Shown here: positions 12,748 to 25,782 of the stretch, one piece after another | Layout: each line of letters opens with the position of its first letter | Position numbering within the stretch: the first letter of the stretch is position 1 | Assembly: GCA_002633005.1 (NCBI GenBank) | Contig: NMRA01000237.1 | Span: forward strand, 374,769-438,768 | Length of the DNA: 64,000 bases | From: Phoronis australis | Taxonomy: Eukaryota; Phoronida; Phoronidae | Reading direction: 5' to 3' | Program-made: the position numbers and the translations under genes | The notes under the pieces: generated by a model | The model's input: the letters and a program-made list of their open reading frames with translations, nothing else | Database searches by the model: none | Told to the model about the DNA's origin: nothing

Positions 12748-12826
12748 TTAGTCTGGAAAATGGGTTAAATTGTATGGAGGAGTCTGGAAAATGGGTTAAA
12801 TTGTATGGAGTCTGGAAAATGTTAAA
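12748..12826. repeat. Short tandem repeat (about 32 bp unit)
   Basis: The phrase AGTCTGGAAAATGGGTTAA plus ATTGTATGGAG occurs twice and a third partial copy follows, all within about 80 bp just upstream of the large duplication. Confidence 0.7.
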
Positions 12827-12852
12827 ATTTGGCCAGCTTTAGAACCTCATAT

Positions 12853-14544
12853 CTCAGAAATGGCTGATGAAATTCACATGAGACGTTCAGATATTATGCT
12901 TTGTGTAATATTCTCAAACACTATTATTTTGTATTGTTTTTAAACATTTCAACTTTTGCATGGGGGTTATCTAAAATAGAACATTAATGATTTTCATGAA
13001 AAAAAATCAAATGTTGCACAAAATGAAAACAATGATACTATAGAAAACTGTACCAGGATTTTTGAAAATTTTTGGTCATGTTACGAATACCATTGTTTTA
13101 CTATCTGTCAACTTTTCCTTTTGCTAAATTTTACTATAAAAAAGCTTGGTCACATGACCCAACTAATGGCAAAAAAGCATGAAAGTTTTGACACATCCAC
13201 ATTGGGGTGTAACAAAATACAGAAAATTGAGCCAAATAGTGGAATTCGCTTACTTGAGTTGAGCTGAAGTCTGCGAGAGACGGACCCAGCCTCGCCAACT
13301 CAAGTAAGCAAATTCCAGTATTTGACTCATTTTTTTTCAATTAATAGCATATTAGTAAAAAGCCTAGAACCAAATTTTACCATCTTTCTGCTTTCAGAAA
13401 TTATATACTTTTGCCAAGTTTGAGTTTAAAGTTTTGTAGGTGTTTGACTAAATGTCCATAACATTCTATATAACCTTGAAATAGCATTAGTTTTCAAAAC
13501 CTGTTTCGTTCATCTTGACTGGACTTCTTGACCCAGTCCATAGGTTAGATGCACTGTTAAATTAAAATTCTGGTTTGCTTTTGCCACAAGACTGCACAAC
13601 AATGTTTTTTTGTAACCTTAATATTGCTTTTGTGAATGGAAAACCACCCACTATTGAAACTATAGAATGTAAAGAACGCCCTGCCTGTATTAATGGAANC
13701 TCAGAAATGGCTGATGAGATTCACATGAGATGTTCAGATATTATGCTTTGTGTAATATTCTCAAACACTATTGTTTTGTATTGTTTTTAAACATTTCAAC
13801 TTTTGCATGGGGGTTATCTAAAATAGAACATTAATGATTTCCATGAAAAAAAATCAAATGTTGCACAAAATGAAAACAATGATACTATAGAAAACTGTAC
13901 CAGGATTTTTGAAAATTTTTGGTCATGTTACGAATACCATTGTTTTACTATCTGTGAACTTTTCCTTTTGCTTAATTTTACTATAAAAAAGCTTGGTCAC
14001 ATGACCCAACTAATGTCAAAAAAGCATGAAAGTTTTGACACATCCACATTGAGGTGTAACAAAATACAGAAAATTGAGCCAAATAGTGGAATTTGCTTAC
14101 TTGAGTTGAGCTGAAGTCTGCGAGAGACGAACCCAGCCTCGCCAACTCAAGTAAGCAAATTCCAGTATTTGACTCATTTTTTTCAATTAATAGCATATTA
14201 GTAAAAAGCCTAGAACCAAATTTTACCATCTTTCTGCTTTCAGAAATTATATACTTTTGCCAAGTTTGAGTTTAAAGTTTTGTAGGTGTTTGACTAAATG
14301 TCCATAACATTCTTTATAACCTTGAAATAGCATTAGTTTTCAAAACCTGTTTCGTTCATCTTGACTGGACTTCTTGACCCAGTCCATAGGTTAGATGCAC
14401 TGTTAAATTAAAATTCTGGTTTGCTTTTGCCACAAGACTGCACAACAATGTTTTTTTGTAACCTTAATATTGCTTTTGTGAATGGAAAACCACCCACTAT
14501 TGAAACTATAGAATGTAAAGAACGCCCTGCCTGTGTTAATGGAA
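12853..14544. repeat. Approximately 846-bp direct duplication joined at a single N
   Basis: Copy 1 (12853-13698) and copy 2 (13700-14544) begin with CTCAGAAATGGCTGATGA and end with CTGTRTTAATGGAA. They differ only by scattered single-base changes and a short T-run length difference. The lone N at 13699 sits exactly on the joint. The most likely reading is two allelic contig ends placed in series by the assembler; a true tandem duplication is the alternative. Confidence 0.85.
13231..13325. repeat. Long hairpin inside the duplicated segment
   Basis: Arms of about 31 bp (13231-13261 and 13295-13325) are reverse complements with a few mismatches; the inner part TGGAATTCGCTTACTTGAG pairs with a single mismatch. 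The loop is about 34 bases. The same structure recurs in copy 2 at about 14078-14172. It may be a small palindromic transposon remnant. Confidence 0.75.
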
Positions 14545-14927
14545 TGCAATAAAATGCAGCTCTGGCTTCGGTCTTGATTCAAAGTGATATAAGTTACCTG
14601 GTACTTATTAAAAAGGAGAAACTTACGATGGTAGTGAATATTTAGTTTCAATGTATGGAAAATTCATGGAAAATAAAAAAATTGGTATAAAAACAGTCAA
14701 AATGAATAAAACTCAGATTTTGGAAGTCCGGTCAGGAGTTCTTGGCGGCATTCCAGTTAGTAGGAAAATTGATGTTACTTTTTGTGCGTAAAATAGCAAA
14801 AATTTGTGGAAAATGAAAATATTGTTGTGTAGGTAAACTCCAACCACTTTGGAGACAATATGGCAGACAAGTAAAATTATATTTTCGCATTTTTTGATAA
14901 AATATCAGTGGCACTATGTTAAAGTTC

Positions 14928-15165
14928 TGGGTCCCATTCGAAGAAAACTGACTTGGCTAAGAGCAATCTTAAATTTAAGTCAATTTTAGGATAAAACTTA
15001 AATTTCTCACAAGTCCGTTTTAAGAAAGAGATCTTAAGTTTGAATTAAGTTTTGTCTTAAATTTTACTAGCCCACCACATGCGGAAGTTTTAAAGTTTGG
15101 AATTTGAGACAAATCTTAAATTTAGGTAAAAAATTAACTCAAGTCAGTTTGTTGGAACGGGCCCC
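14928..15165. mobile_element. Small inverted-repeat element (GGGCCCGTTCCAACAAACTGAC family)
   Basis: The left end GGGTCCCATTCGAAGAAAAC and the reverse complement of the right end (GGGGCCCGTTCCAACAAACTG) match over about 22 bp. The interior is rich in CTTAAATTTAAG-like phrases. A second copy lies at 20902-21543. No coding capacity. Confidence 0.65.
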
Positions 15166-16548
15166 TGTACCATACCTACACTCAGAAAATACTTTGAAAA
15201 GTTGTAGACTTTCACAACAATGTGAGAAGACCTTGAGTGGTTGAAAATACATTAATTGTGGCAACTAATTTTGTGGGATATTGGTGACTAGCACAGATGT
15301 GGTTGTGTATTGTGTTGATTTGTTTGATAAAGTTGGTATGACAGTCATTGTAATGTAGACCACCATTCTTGTTGGACTATACCCAAGTAACTGGCGTTTA
15401 ATGACTCCTGTGAAATGTTGACCTGTCCATGCTGCAGTTACCTGGTGAAATGCCCCTGACAACCATTTAGGGTACTGTACCTCTTAATAACCATCCTCAT
15501 ACATTACTTAAGGCCCTGTCAACCTAATACATCAAGAATGTCCAAAGTATTGCAGTTACACCTCCGGATTGGTTTTAACTTTGCAAATATGTCAATTTTG
15601 TTCAGCATCTGGACTGGCACAGGCCAAGCATCTTGCTGACCATGGTTCAAAGAGTTAAAGTTAAAACAAGTAACAGAGAACTGGAAACTGCGCATCTAGT
15701 TTGGTTACTTTGATCATATTTCCTTGAGTAAGATTGTTCCTAGCCTAAACTTAGCACTAAGAATTCAGTGAAAGTCGAACCATTTGAAAAATCGCCAGTT
15801 TTAGTCCAGTCTGTGATATATCAGTTAATTGTACGCAATGTTTTATTGCGTTGAAGTCATCTCGAATGTGATAATTGCTGTGTTTTCACAAAGTAACCTT
15901 AGCTCAGTATTTCTGATAAACAGGCTTCTTGATGTCAGCAGCTCTTGTACAAATCTTAGTATTAAGTTGACAAAATACAAGATGCTGCAAAACAGGCTAA
16001 TGTCGTGCCTCGAATGCGACTCAATCTATGGGCATCTTACTCATATTGGACAATACTTAGTTGGTTCCTATTCGGGGTTTCCCATTTTGGAGAACGCACT
16101 GACAGAGAACTACTGACCTTGGTGTGCCAGGCTCCTTAATAGCAGGGCATCTCACAATCATAAATTCATATTACCAAATTGAACCAATTTTCATTACAAG
16201 TTTGAGTACTGGACATGAGCATGATTGATACACACACGTAGGTTCCAATAGCTTAGTGTTTGGCTATTTTTGTCTCACAAATGGACGTCTACTTGCTGGA
16301 TAGCATTTTTTATCCATAAAAAACAAAGTTCACTGGCACATTAAATTAAAAACGCTAGACAAATTACGTAAATTAAATCAAACAGATCCAGGCCATCTGT
16401 TGATCAAATTTAGTCCTTCACTGGCGAAACAAGGAACCAAAATAAAAAATAACAAGGGCCAGAGTTAAAATTGTCAGGCAGCACCATCTTTTGAAAGTTG
16501 CTTTTTTGTTATGGAAGGTGGGTTTGACAGCTGCTTTAAATAGGACGT

Positions 16549-16790
16549 TGATAAAATCTCATCAGGACACGATATAGTAGACAAGTGAAATTTTATTTTC
16601 TCATTTTTTTCATAAAAAACATGTGGCAATAAATCTTAATGCTTTAACCATGATGGTCAAGTTTTGTACCACCAGAAAGTCTTTTGAAAACTGTGGACAT
16701 TCAATACAATGTGAGAAGACCTTCATGAAAAACAAAAAAAAAGGTAATTTTGGGAATTGTTTCTGTCCAATGGTGATGGAGGTTTTACTG
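16549..16790. mobile_element. MITE, family A (CAGTAAAATCTCACCAATTT ends)
   Basis: The left end TAAAATCTCATCAGGACAC pairs with the right end, whose reverse complement begins CAGTAAAACCTCCATCAC. The interior shares AGTGAAATTTTATTTTCTC and CATAAAAAACATGTGGCA with other copies of the family in this window. Non-coding. Confidence 0.6.
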
Positions 16791-19700
16791 TAGGCAATGG
16801 TTATAAAGTGTACTGAGTGATGGATTATTTCATTACCCGCTCTCTCTGCTCCAACTGGAGACTTCAACTTGACCCAGTTATCACAATATGTGGCTTTAAC
16901 ATAGACACACTTAGGTGATCATATAACATCTGTCATATTTCCTGCCATTATGAAGTTTTGCTTGGTTTTATGTACTGATAACACCATGGCAATTTTCTTC
17001 TCAAATTTTGGAAACAATTTCAAAGCGGTTGCCGGTGTGTTGCGAAGACTAGGCACAATATATTGACAGCATGAACGTGTCCTTTGTTTCTGAGAGGTCA
17101 CTACATGATTTTCCACTTTCTGGGCTACCAGACTTCTGAAACATAGTGGCATACTTGTTTTTAAAGTTTTTAGACACTTCAACTGTAAATTTATGCATTA
17201 TTTGCCAGTGTAGACATACCACTGAATCTAATCTCAATGAATCTCATTACATTTTAAAACAGCTTTCTGCTTGATAACCTTTAAACAAACTTTACTAATG
17301 GACCGTACCTGGTGATATATTACGTAGGTATTTCTCTAATTTGTCCACGTAAAGAAGGATAAAACACAATATCTTCATTAATTGACAAAGCATTCGCTTG
17401 GCATTGTTATTAACACTTTCAACTAAAATGAATAAAACGAAGTTCTAGGGTTTCACAGTTTCCATTTAAAGTCTTCAAGATATTGTTTGTTGCACCCAGT
17501 CATTCATTAGTTATCATGTAACAACCTGACACCCCTTGGGGTTTCCAGAAAATGGACCGCCCTATTATGTGGTCCTATTGAATTATAGAAATGATTGTTT
17601 GGTTTCCCATTCAATGATTTATAGGATTTCATGCTTTGGCCATTATTTGCGCCAATCAGACATGCAGCAAGCATGCTGAATGCCTAATCATTGACCAGAT
17701 GAGAACTTGATCTTGCTTGTTGACACCTCTAGGATATTTATTTGTAAAATCCGGCTTCACACAATATTCCATCAAGGTCTCACAGATGTGATACTCTCTC
17801 AAAGCAATGAGGATGTTGCTCTCGCACTCGCTGGATTTCACGAAGATTTAGACATTCTCCGGGCAGGGAGGGCCATCAGATGTTAAGTGCAATGAACTGT
17901 CGTTCAAACTGGAGAGTATCGCTGGTAAGAGTAGTCTTTTATTTTGTTGGTCTCCTGTGAGAGTTGTCTTGAGCAGATACTTCTTAATCAGTAGGATCGC
18001 GTTTCTTATTGATTTTGTAGGTTGCAGGTAACAGACTAAATTATGGAGTGTCGGGTTATTGCTGAGAAAGCTCATACAAAGCGTTTGTTTTTGTCGTGCT
18101 GATGCAAGCGGAATTCTTCGAGTGTGTCTGGAAGGGTGTTGATCCAGCAGTAATTTAATTTGTAGTTCTCAGTGATAGTGTGTAAACGGATTGTGAAATT
18201 GTATAAAGACTTCACAGAGGGAGAGTGGTGTTTAGTATATACATGACCAGAGAAACACATAGACACCCTGTAACCACAGGTGTCCTCAGCTTCTGATCGG
18301 GTCCCCAATACATTACATATAATACTACAAGGTATGACACTCGGGACTAGAAATTACACGGGTGCTTCAATTCAGCCATCCATATCAAGCACAAAACTCA
18401 ATAAATTTACACAAAACGGGTTCAACAAACCATGAGTAATTGTTCTTTCTTATAATGCTATTTAAGGTGTCTTGCTCCGGCGAGTTCGCAAGAAATTTAC
18501 CGTCAAAGCATAAAAATGTTCCCAAAAAGCCCAAACACACCTCGCACCGCACTTAAAATATAAAATAGCAAAAGTGGAGTAAGCGGGTCCCTCTTGAAAA
18601 TGGCTGCCAAAAACCAGTTTTCACTGAATATTGGCATGATGTCCATTATTCAGTGGAACTGGTTCCCGTTCCCATTTTGAACAGGGATCCATTTACTGCA
18701 CCCTTCCTGAAAATAGCCTGCCATGGGTTCAATATATTGAGTTGTTCGCTAATGTATATCATTGGCTCCAACCTTATGAGCATCATTTTGCCCTTCATTC
18801 AACATTTGAGTGTACGCAATACGCTATCTATGATTTAAATTATAAATTTTATTCGGACAATAGATATGTTTCTTTTTGTGCCATTCCAATCCATTTAGAT
18901 ATGTTTCTTATCCCAGCCCATTGTGTTCATAGATCACTTGGGGTGATTACCATCATTGCTAGACATCAGCTCTCAATATTACAAGTATGTTATAGCCCTG
19001 GGGGACGGGATTAATGATAGATATAAAGCAAGATGTAAAAGTTCAGTTTATGGATGGCGCTCTTTTGAGGGCTAATCACATGACATAATAGATGGTCATT
19101 AAAAACTTGTTTTGCTGCGTAGCGGAATATGATTATGGCAGAGCCCTGTCACTGCCTGAAACTCTTGACATACGTAATATTCAAGCAGTTACAAACCAAC
19201 TTTTGAGTTAGACTATTCACCATTATGTTTGTTTTGGAATTGGTCCTTTGTCAAAATAGATGTGATTTTCCGGTTTGGAACAACCTGACAGTTTGTTATT
19301 GCTCAAGAGCAGACTCTACATGTTGACTTGTCACGGTATGTCATTTTGTGAGCCTAGCATTGTCTCGGGCAATAGCGAACTGTCAGTTCTTTGCAAGAGC
19401 AAACACCACCTCTCTACTGAGTAAGGAACAAGTTGAGACCTATTAGTAAGTGGTTTAAATCAAAAGTCCATATCTTCGCGGCAGCACTGCCTATTGTAAC
19501 TTCAAGAAGGCTTCAGTTGGCAAATATGAGAAATACAGTATGTCCGATCTTCAATTTTGAGGACTAACCTCAGTGTGGTAACGTAGGATTTCTAGCAGCA
19601 GTGAACGGACTTGGTAGTTGGTACTTGTGGATTTTTGTCTTGATTTTGAGTGACTGTGTAGACATGATGCCAGTAGCATTTTTGACAATTGCTAGGTGAC

Positions 19701-20901
19701 TGGTGATGACTGTCTACATATATAGTAAAATTCTCCATTTTGGAACAGTTTATAAAATTTAGGATACTGAAATTCAAGCAAAAGTTGAAATTTTATGATC
19801 CTGATTGTTGGGGCATTTACCATTTTGGTGTGCATTGTACAACTCAAATATTGGATGATGCTCTTTGTATCAATAGAATCTGGAAATAGTTTTCGTAATT
19901 CATGAAATCGTCAAAAGTTGTTGAAAATTGTCAACGACGCTACATTTTCCCTGTGGTGTGTGAAATCGTGGTAGTAGTTCATGTACATGAGACCACCAAT
20001 ATTGCATATTTCTGAAGTTTGGTACAGGCTGTGACCACCTGAGTAAAATGCTTATAAGTTTTCACTGTCCCAAACTGGAAAATTTTTACTGTAATGTTCT
20101 TGCTTTGTAGACTAAAAGCGTCTAAATAGGCCTGTGCAGCCTTGAAATGGTATTAACGGTCATGTATTAAAAAAAATAGATTTTTCCATTATTCTTCATG
20201 AAGCACACTACACGTCAACTACTAACAGCTCTTATCTCTTTGCTCCGTTTTTTTCAGTTTTTGTAACATTACGTTTTTTTTTGTGGTCGCCACCTATTTT
20301 GCAGTCGAAAATGGTAGTCAAAAACCTCGGTCTATGTAGTGTTTGTTGGAAAGTAGACTATGGGGGCAAAGTGGTGGCTACTGATGGCAAATATGAAGCG
20401 TTGAACTGATGGTGTTGCTCGTACACCTTTCCTGCACTGTCTAGTAGTTCAGTGCTGCGCTTTGTGATATTTTTTTTCAAAGAATTGCAATGGAGAGAGT
20501 ATAAAAGATTTGATATTGATGACCACATAACTTTCATGACACTGGAACTGGTACAGTTTGGGCACCAAGACCAACTCAGATAATTAGCTGCCTTGTGCCA
20601 ACATTATCCCTCTGACACATCATCCAGTTTTGGTTTTGCCTGTATTACGTGGATGTAATTTCAATACTATAATTCACACATTGTTGATTTAATGTCTCTA
20701 ATTTGATAACTCCTGTTAGGCAGTTTGTCTGAGCTGCTCTGGTAAAGCTGGTGCACGCCTACGCGCCTGTTGGATTTTGCATTGCCTGGATTTTTGAACT
20801 GGATGTACGGTATCTAGTGTTCTCCCTAGTGAAACCAAACATGGTGTTCTCCCATATTTGAAACTTCAAGCCATGTCAAAAGCTTTGATCAATAGTTCAG
20901 A

Positions 20902-21543
20902 GGCCCGTTCCAAGAAAACTGACTAAGCTAAGACAAATCAATTAATTTCAGCCAATTTTAAGATGAAACTTAGTTTGTCTCAAATGCGTTTCAGGAAAGA
21001 GATCTTAAATTTGACTTAAGTTTTTGACTTAAATTTTGTTTCAATTTTGACTTACTTACTGAATGTGGAAGTTTTAAAGCTTGGAAGTTGAGACAAATCT
21101 TAGACTTAAGTAAAAAATGAACTTAAAGTAGACTTTGCTGGCTAATTCTTATCTCTGTGATTGCTTGACCAAATTAGTTAGAAACACAGCGTATAGTGAT
21201 GTATAGCAACGATGTGAATATGAAGTAGCTTGAAAGTTGTCAAATGTTTTTAAGAACGAGTTTTGCGACGAAAATGGCCTGCCACAAATCTTTGAACGGT
21301 GTCCAGTAAGTATCATGACGTGGTGCTAGGGAATAACACTGCATGATGCGGGCTATGTGAGCCTGGGAGGTACATCATTAGCGCAAAGGTCACACAGAAT
21401 TTTTTGTTTTCACATTTACAAATTGTCAATGAATAAAAATGCACTATTATGTTAAAATACCATTGCCATTTAGTTCCTGCTGTACATTAACTAGTTAGGA
21501 GCATGCAAACCTATCTTTAAGTCAGTTTGTTGGAATGGGCTCC
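20902..21543. mobile_element. Second GGGCCCGTTCC-family element, with internal extra sequence
   Basis: The left end GGCCCGTTCCAAGAAAACTG and right end GTCAGTTTGTTGGAATGGGC match the element at 14928-15165. About 400 bp more lies between them, after roughly 21120, so this is either a longer member or one with an insertion near its right end. Confidence 0.6.
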
Positions 21544-24299
21544 AGATCTACAAACCAAATGATGAAAATTGTGTTTCAGAGCGGTGCTTATTTTATTTTG
21601 CTGTAAAAACGTTAGTGACGTGCAGAGCAAGTGAATATAATGTGTAACTGTAGCAACGGTTTTTGTGAATAAGCAGAAAGATTATGCTGTGAAAACAATA
21701 TGCACAACTCACAGCATGTTTGAATGATTGTTCTGGGAGAAGCTTGGTTCTATTCTTGAGTTCCTTGACACAAAGATATATGTCACTTTTCTACTTTACA
21801 AAGACTGGCTACCTAACTACTAATAGATGAAAATTTATATTGTTTTGCTATAGCAATGAAACCACTCTAAAATGAAGTAGACTGTATGGAACATTCATAA
21901 TTGCTGGGAAATTTAAATGAAATGTCATTTTCTGTCATATCACTGGTTCTTGTAAAATTGCTTTTTGACTTCTGGGATTAGGTCTATGCTCCACACCAGT
22001 ATTTCTGAAAATAATTGAATCTGACTAGCTAAAAGACAGTCTCTTAGAATATACCCATAACTACTAGTTTCTGAGATAATGTGTATAAGACAATATGTAT
22101 CAAATGTGCTGTGATGTGCTAACTATATTGACTAAATGTTTATTCAATAATTGTGTAGTGGGAATTTTAAGACCAAACTTATGACTTGGATAATTTTTGA
22201 GTCACTTTTTATGAAATAGACTCGGATTTGAATGTAAATCATTGATTCTTGTTAAATTTGAGTTACTGTAAAATTTCACCAATTAAGGACAGGATTTGGC
22301 AGATTGGTGAAGTTTCATAAATGGTCCGCATTCCAAAAGTGATGCTGTATCACTTTGGACATATGCAGCTTTGCTTCCACATGATAATATTTTGATAAAT
22401 AGTGGGCACTCGCAACAAATTTTTTTTTTGAAATCTGAAAAAGGGCAGTTCTGCTAAATGATATTTTAGTGTGTAAAAAGATGGATGACAAGGATTCTTC
22501 ATCAGACAGTTCAGATGAAAGTATCCATGTTCTATTATGCATTAAAGCCTTTGATCCCAGTCATTAGCAAGGTCTATAGTGTGTTCAAGAGATCAATTAC
22601 AGTCCTTATTTGGGTTCAACAGCTTTCCTCTATTGTGTTGCTCACTTGTACACCCTCTCACTCTGTTCAGTTGTTAGGTATTAAGTATGGCCCAGAGCTG
22701 TGGTAACACCTGTGTGGTGTTGAAATGGTGTTGCAAGGTGTTGGTCACTGACAGCTTTATTAGGTATTTCCACCTGTTCAGCTCCTACTCAGTATGGATG
22801 ACAGGATAATTTTTTTCAATAACAAAGAATGAAAATAAGAAAATGTTAATCTGTTTCTTGTTTAATTTGTTATATTCATCTAACATAAATAATCATGAAA
22901 TTTTCAGCATTTGTCAGCACCTGAAAAATAGAAAAATGGAAATTTTTTCTACAGTTCCAACATAAATCACTAACTGACAAATTGCCATATTTTCTTGTGA
23001 ATAATTCTTTTGGAACTTTATGCAGACTATAAGTATTCCACATCAAAATTTTATAGAATGGCGTCATTTAATGTGAACTTAACTTTTGCATATACCAACT
23101 TCATCATTTATGATATGTATTTTTTGTAAATTCAAACTCTAGCTTGGACTTCATAGTTGTCATTTTAATACCCTGTGAACTTGAGGCTTTGTGCGTTGTA
23201 TCATACAGTGGTTTGAGGAATGTTGTGGGCCCCTCTCATAAAACTGGTGAAATTTTAGAGCAAGAAATTTTCTGATGGTTATGCGCTGCTGGTTACATTC
23301 TGATTCAGTTCGGATTTTGCTTCGATATTTTCACCAACACAGCGACATTTTGTCTGAAGGAATGCTTTCAATTTTATTTTGTTGGTGGGTTCTACCTGTG
23401 CTATTGACAACAAGATGTGATGACCTTGACATTTGTGGCACGTCCATCTGTCATCATTTTATACATGAAACAATGGTTGAAATAAACTACAGCTGCGATT
23501 AAATCTCACCAATTTTGGATTATAAAAAGTGCCAAAATTAAAATTGAATACCCACAAGTCCTCAGAACCATTGTCAGATGGAATCGATGGTATAGATGTT
23601 CATAAATGATACAGCGTTTATTTGGTGTTACGGCAAAAATTATTCAGTGTGCTGGATTAATTCAAGGGGGGGGACTATTCAAGGCCTACATGGTGTGTTG
23701 ATTCAATTAAAAGTCCGAGATTATCTGCATCATGAAATGCTGGCGCATGCGTTGGTTGGCTATGTAGTGTCAGCGCCTGCCAATAGAGGGACGACACAAC
23801 TTTCCGGTATTCATCAATCCTTTTTGGAACACGCCCATTTGTGAAATCAGTCCGGCATATTTTTTCCTGAAATATTTCCGGGATTTTGGAATACATGGGA
23901 AGGACACTAATGTGGTTTTTAGCTGCACAATACATCGTTTGTGCAGTAATGGGCTGATGGGTGAATGTACTGTATATGGGCTGTTGTTAAGATTGCTTTG
24001 TATAAAAATTTGCTGTAACCTGGAATGCTATGCTATTCAAATATAGTTTAGACCTTTACTAAATGATGTTTTGCCTGTGTGTATTGAAGTTGCCAGATAG
24101 TAAAGTTTGTTGTGGGTTGTAATCAGGATTTCATCCAGGAATTCAAAAATAGGGTGTTCAAAATGGGTTTCCCAATTTCTCAGGGCATCCATTTCTAATA
24201 ACCTATGATAATAGCTTTTGTTTGAGCCCAAGTTAAATTGGTGTTATAGTGTGGTATATTACTGTGGAGACATGGTTTGGGAATCTAACATCGTGTTTA

Positions 24300-24558
24300 C
24301 AGTAAAATCTCACCAATTTTGGACAAATTACTTTCCAAAAAATGACAATTCTTCATTTCTGGAGGGCTTCTAACATTGCTGTTAATGCCCACAAATTTTC
24401 AAAATGTTGTCTGTTGTCTGTAGCTATAATGTACCGCATGGCCAAAACTTGAACGTGGCAAAGCACTTGATTTGTTGCTACATACCTTTCATGGGAAAAT
24501 GATGAAAAAAATTCCAATTGTCGTCGATATTGTATCATAAAATGGTGAGAGTTTACTG
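24300..24558. mobile_element. MITE, family A, with TA target duplication
   Basis: The left end CAGTAAAATCTCACCAATTT and the reverse complement of the right end (CAGTAAACTCTCACCATTTT) form about 20-bp terminal inverted repeats, flanked on both sides by TA (24298-24299 and 24559-24560). A TA target duplication is characteristic of Tc1/mariner-type transposition. At 259 bp with no ORF it is non-autonomous. Confidence 0.75.
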
Positions 24559-25448
24559 TACTCGCTTACTGTACTTGGGCATGCAAATGCTGAACAGGGC
24601 ATCCAATTGCTGAACAGGGCATCTAAATTTGAGTCGGGGTGTCATGTTGGGATGTACCAGACACCCTTTAGGTGACAGACTATTGGAAATGCTGTGGTTA
24701 TCAAATGTAAATATGCTTTGAAACTTACCATCTTAAAATTAGATTTTGACTGTTTACTGTTATAGAAATGCTTTCATCTTGTTCTTTACTCAAAATTATT
24801 CCTCGGCTTGAGTAGATCTGACAGTTCTCTATTCCTCATCATCAGACTCAATTAGTTAACTTGACCGGTCATTTACGCCGTAGCTTGTCATTAAACTGCA
24901 TCAATCTGTCAGGTGTTTTTTGTTGACAAGACAGCTATGCAGCACTTTTGAATGATGTGTTGGCACTGCCCTGCGGACGGTGCCATATGTTGAATTTTCT
25001 GTCCACGCATTGGGAACCACAACAAGTCTGATTCTTATTAAACTGAGGAAACAAACATTGTCTTTGATAATAGAAAAATCGTAATACATTCTCCAATTGT
25101 AGAATGTCAGAGAGGACAATTCAGGGCTAAGTTGCATGGACGCAAGAAACTCTGGCAAATACAAAATCATGCAAATCATCACAAAGTGTCACCATGCATT
25201 TCAAGCAAAGCAAAATATCACACTAGCTTTATCCGTGAGTGTCTTGCGCCGACGGAACCCATCCCAGATTCTTATTTCCTAGATAGATCAAGAACCGGAA
25301 ATTGCTCGCCTATTTTGGGTCTATTCATGGGATAAGCATCCCACTTAACTTCCCAATTACTTACTTTATACAGGTTCGATGGTTGTTTACTAGCGCCATC
25401 TTGTGAATTCCGAACTTCTCAGTTTGTGTGCACTTTGTTGTGTTTCAG

Positions 25449-25593
25449 CTGAGCGAGACAGATAGCGTGAGGATCACTACTGATCTGGATGGGACATGTC
25501 TGTTAGAGATCACAGACGTACGCCCAGCTGACGCAGGACAGTACAGCCTGGTGACACCAGGTGGAGCCATCAGCACCAATGTCGAAGTTCTTG
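25449..25593 (+). CDS. Exon 6: second half of Ig3
   Basis: Acceptor GTGTTTCAG, donor GTAGGA at 25594; phase 0 in, phase 1 out. It encodes LSETDSVRITTDLDGTCLLE, ITDVRPADAGQYSLVTPGG and VEVLG. The second core cysteine is replaced by leucine (QYSLV). Its phase-0 entry matches exon 5 across the 14.6 kb intron, and exon 5 needs exactly this half-domain, which supports the joining. Confidence 0.9.
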
Positions 25594-25625
25594 GTAGGAT
25601 TTTTTGTTCTATTCCTTGTGTAATC

Positions 25626-25782
25626 CAGGGGCGGATCCAGGATTTTGAGTTGGGGGGGGGGGCAGGGCAGAGTTTTAGCCAGGATTTTGCCCGTCAGACA
25701 TTCGCACCCCCAAACTGCCAAATGGAATCTGGGAGAATTTTATGTGGGCCATGGCCCCCTTGGCCCCCCTTTAAATCTGCCT
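25626..25782. mobile_element. hAT-like MITE with perfect 8-bp target duplication
   Basis: The left end CAGGGGCGGATCCAGGATTT and the reverse complement of the right end (AGGCAGATTTAAAGG) resemble each other. The 8-bp sequence GTGTAATC flanks both sides (25618-25625 and 25783-25790). The interior carries G- and C-runs. An 8-bp target duplication with CAGGGGCGGAT-type ends fits the hAT superfamily. The element is 157 bp, non-coding, and begins only 33 bp after the exon 6 donor. Confidence 0.8.

Larger units (their letters stand above)
10870..25448. other. Intron 5, 14.6 kb, rich in repeats
   Basis: No exon was found that keeps phase or domain pattern. Contents seen: a small tandem repeat at 12748-12826; an approximately 846-bp direct duplication meeting at an N (12853-14544) that carries a hairpin in each copy; inverted-repeat elements at 14928-15165, 16549-16790, 20902-21543 and 24300-24558; a short palindromic remnant at 22264-22318; and a dispersed repeat tail near 19255-19480. 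The rest is unremarkable AT-rich sequence. Its size and composition would suit regulatory elements, but none can be identified from sequence alone. Confidence 0.6.
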
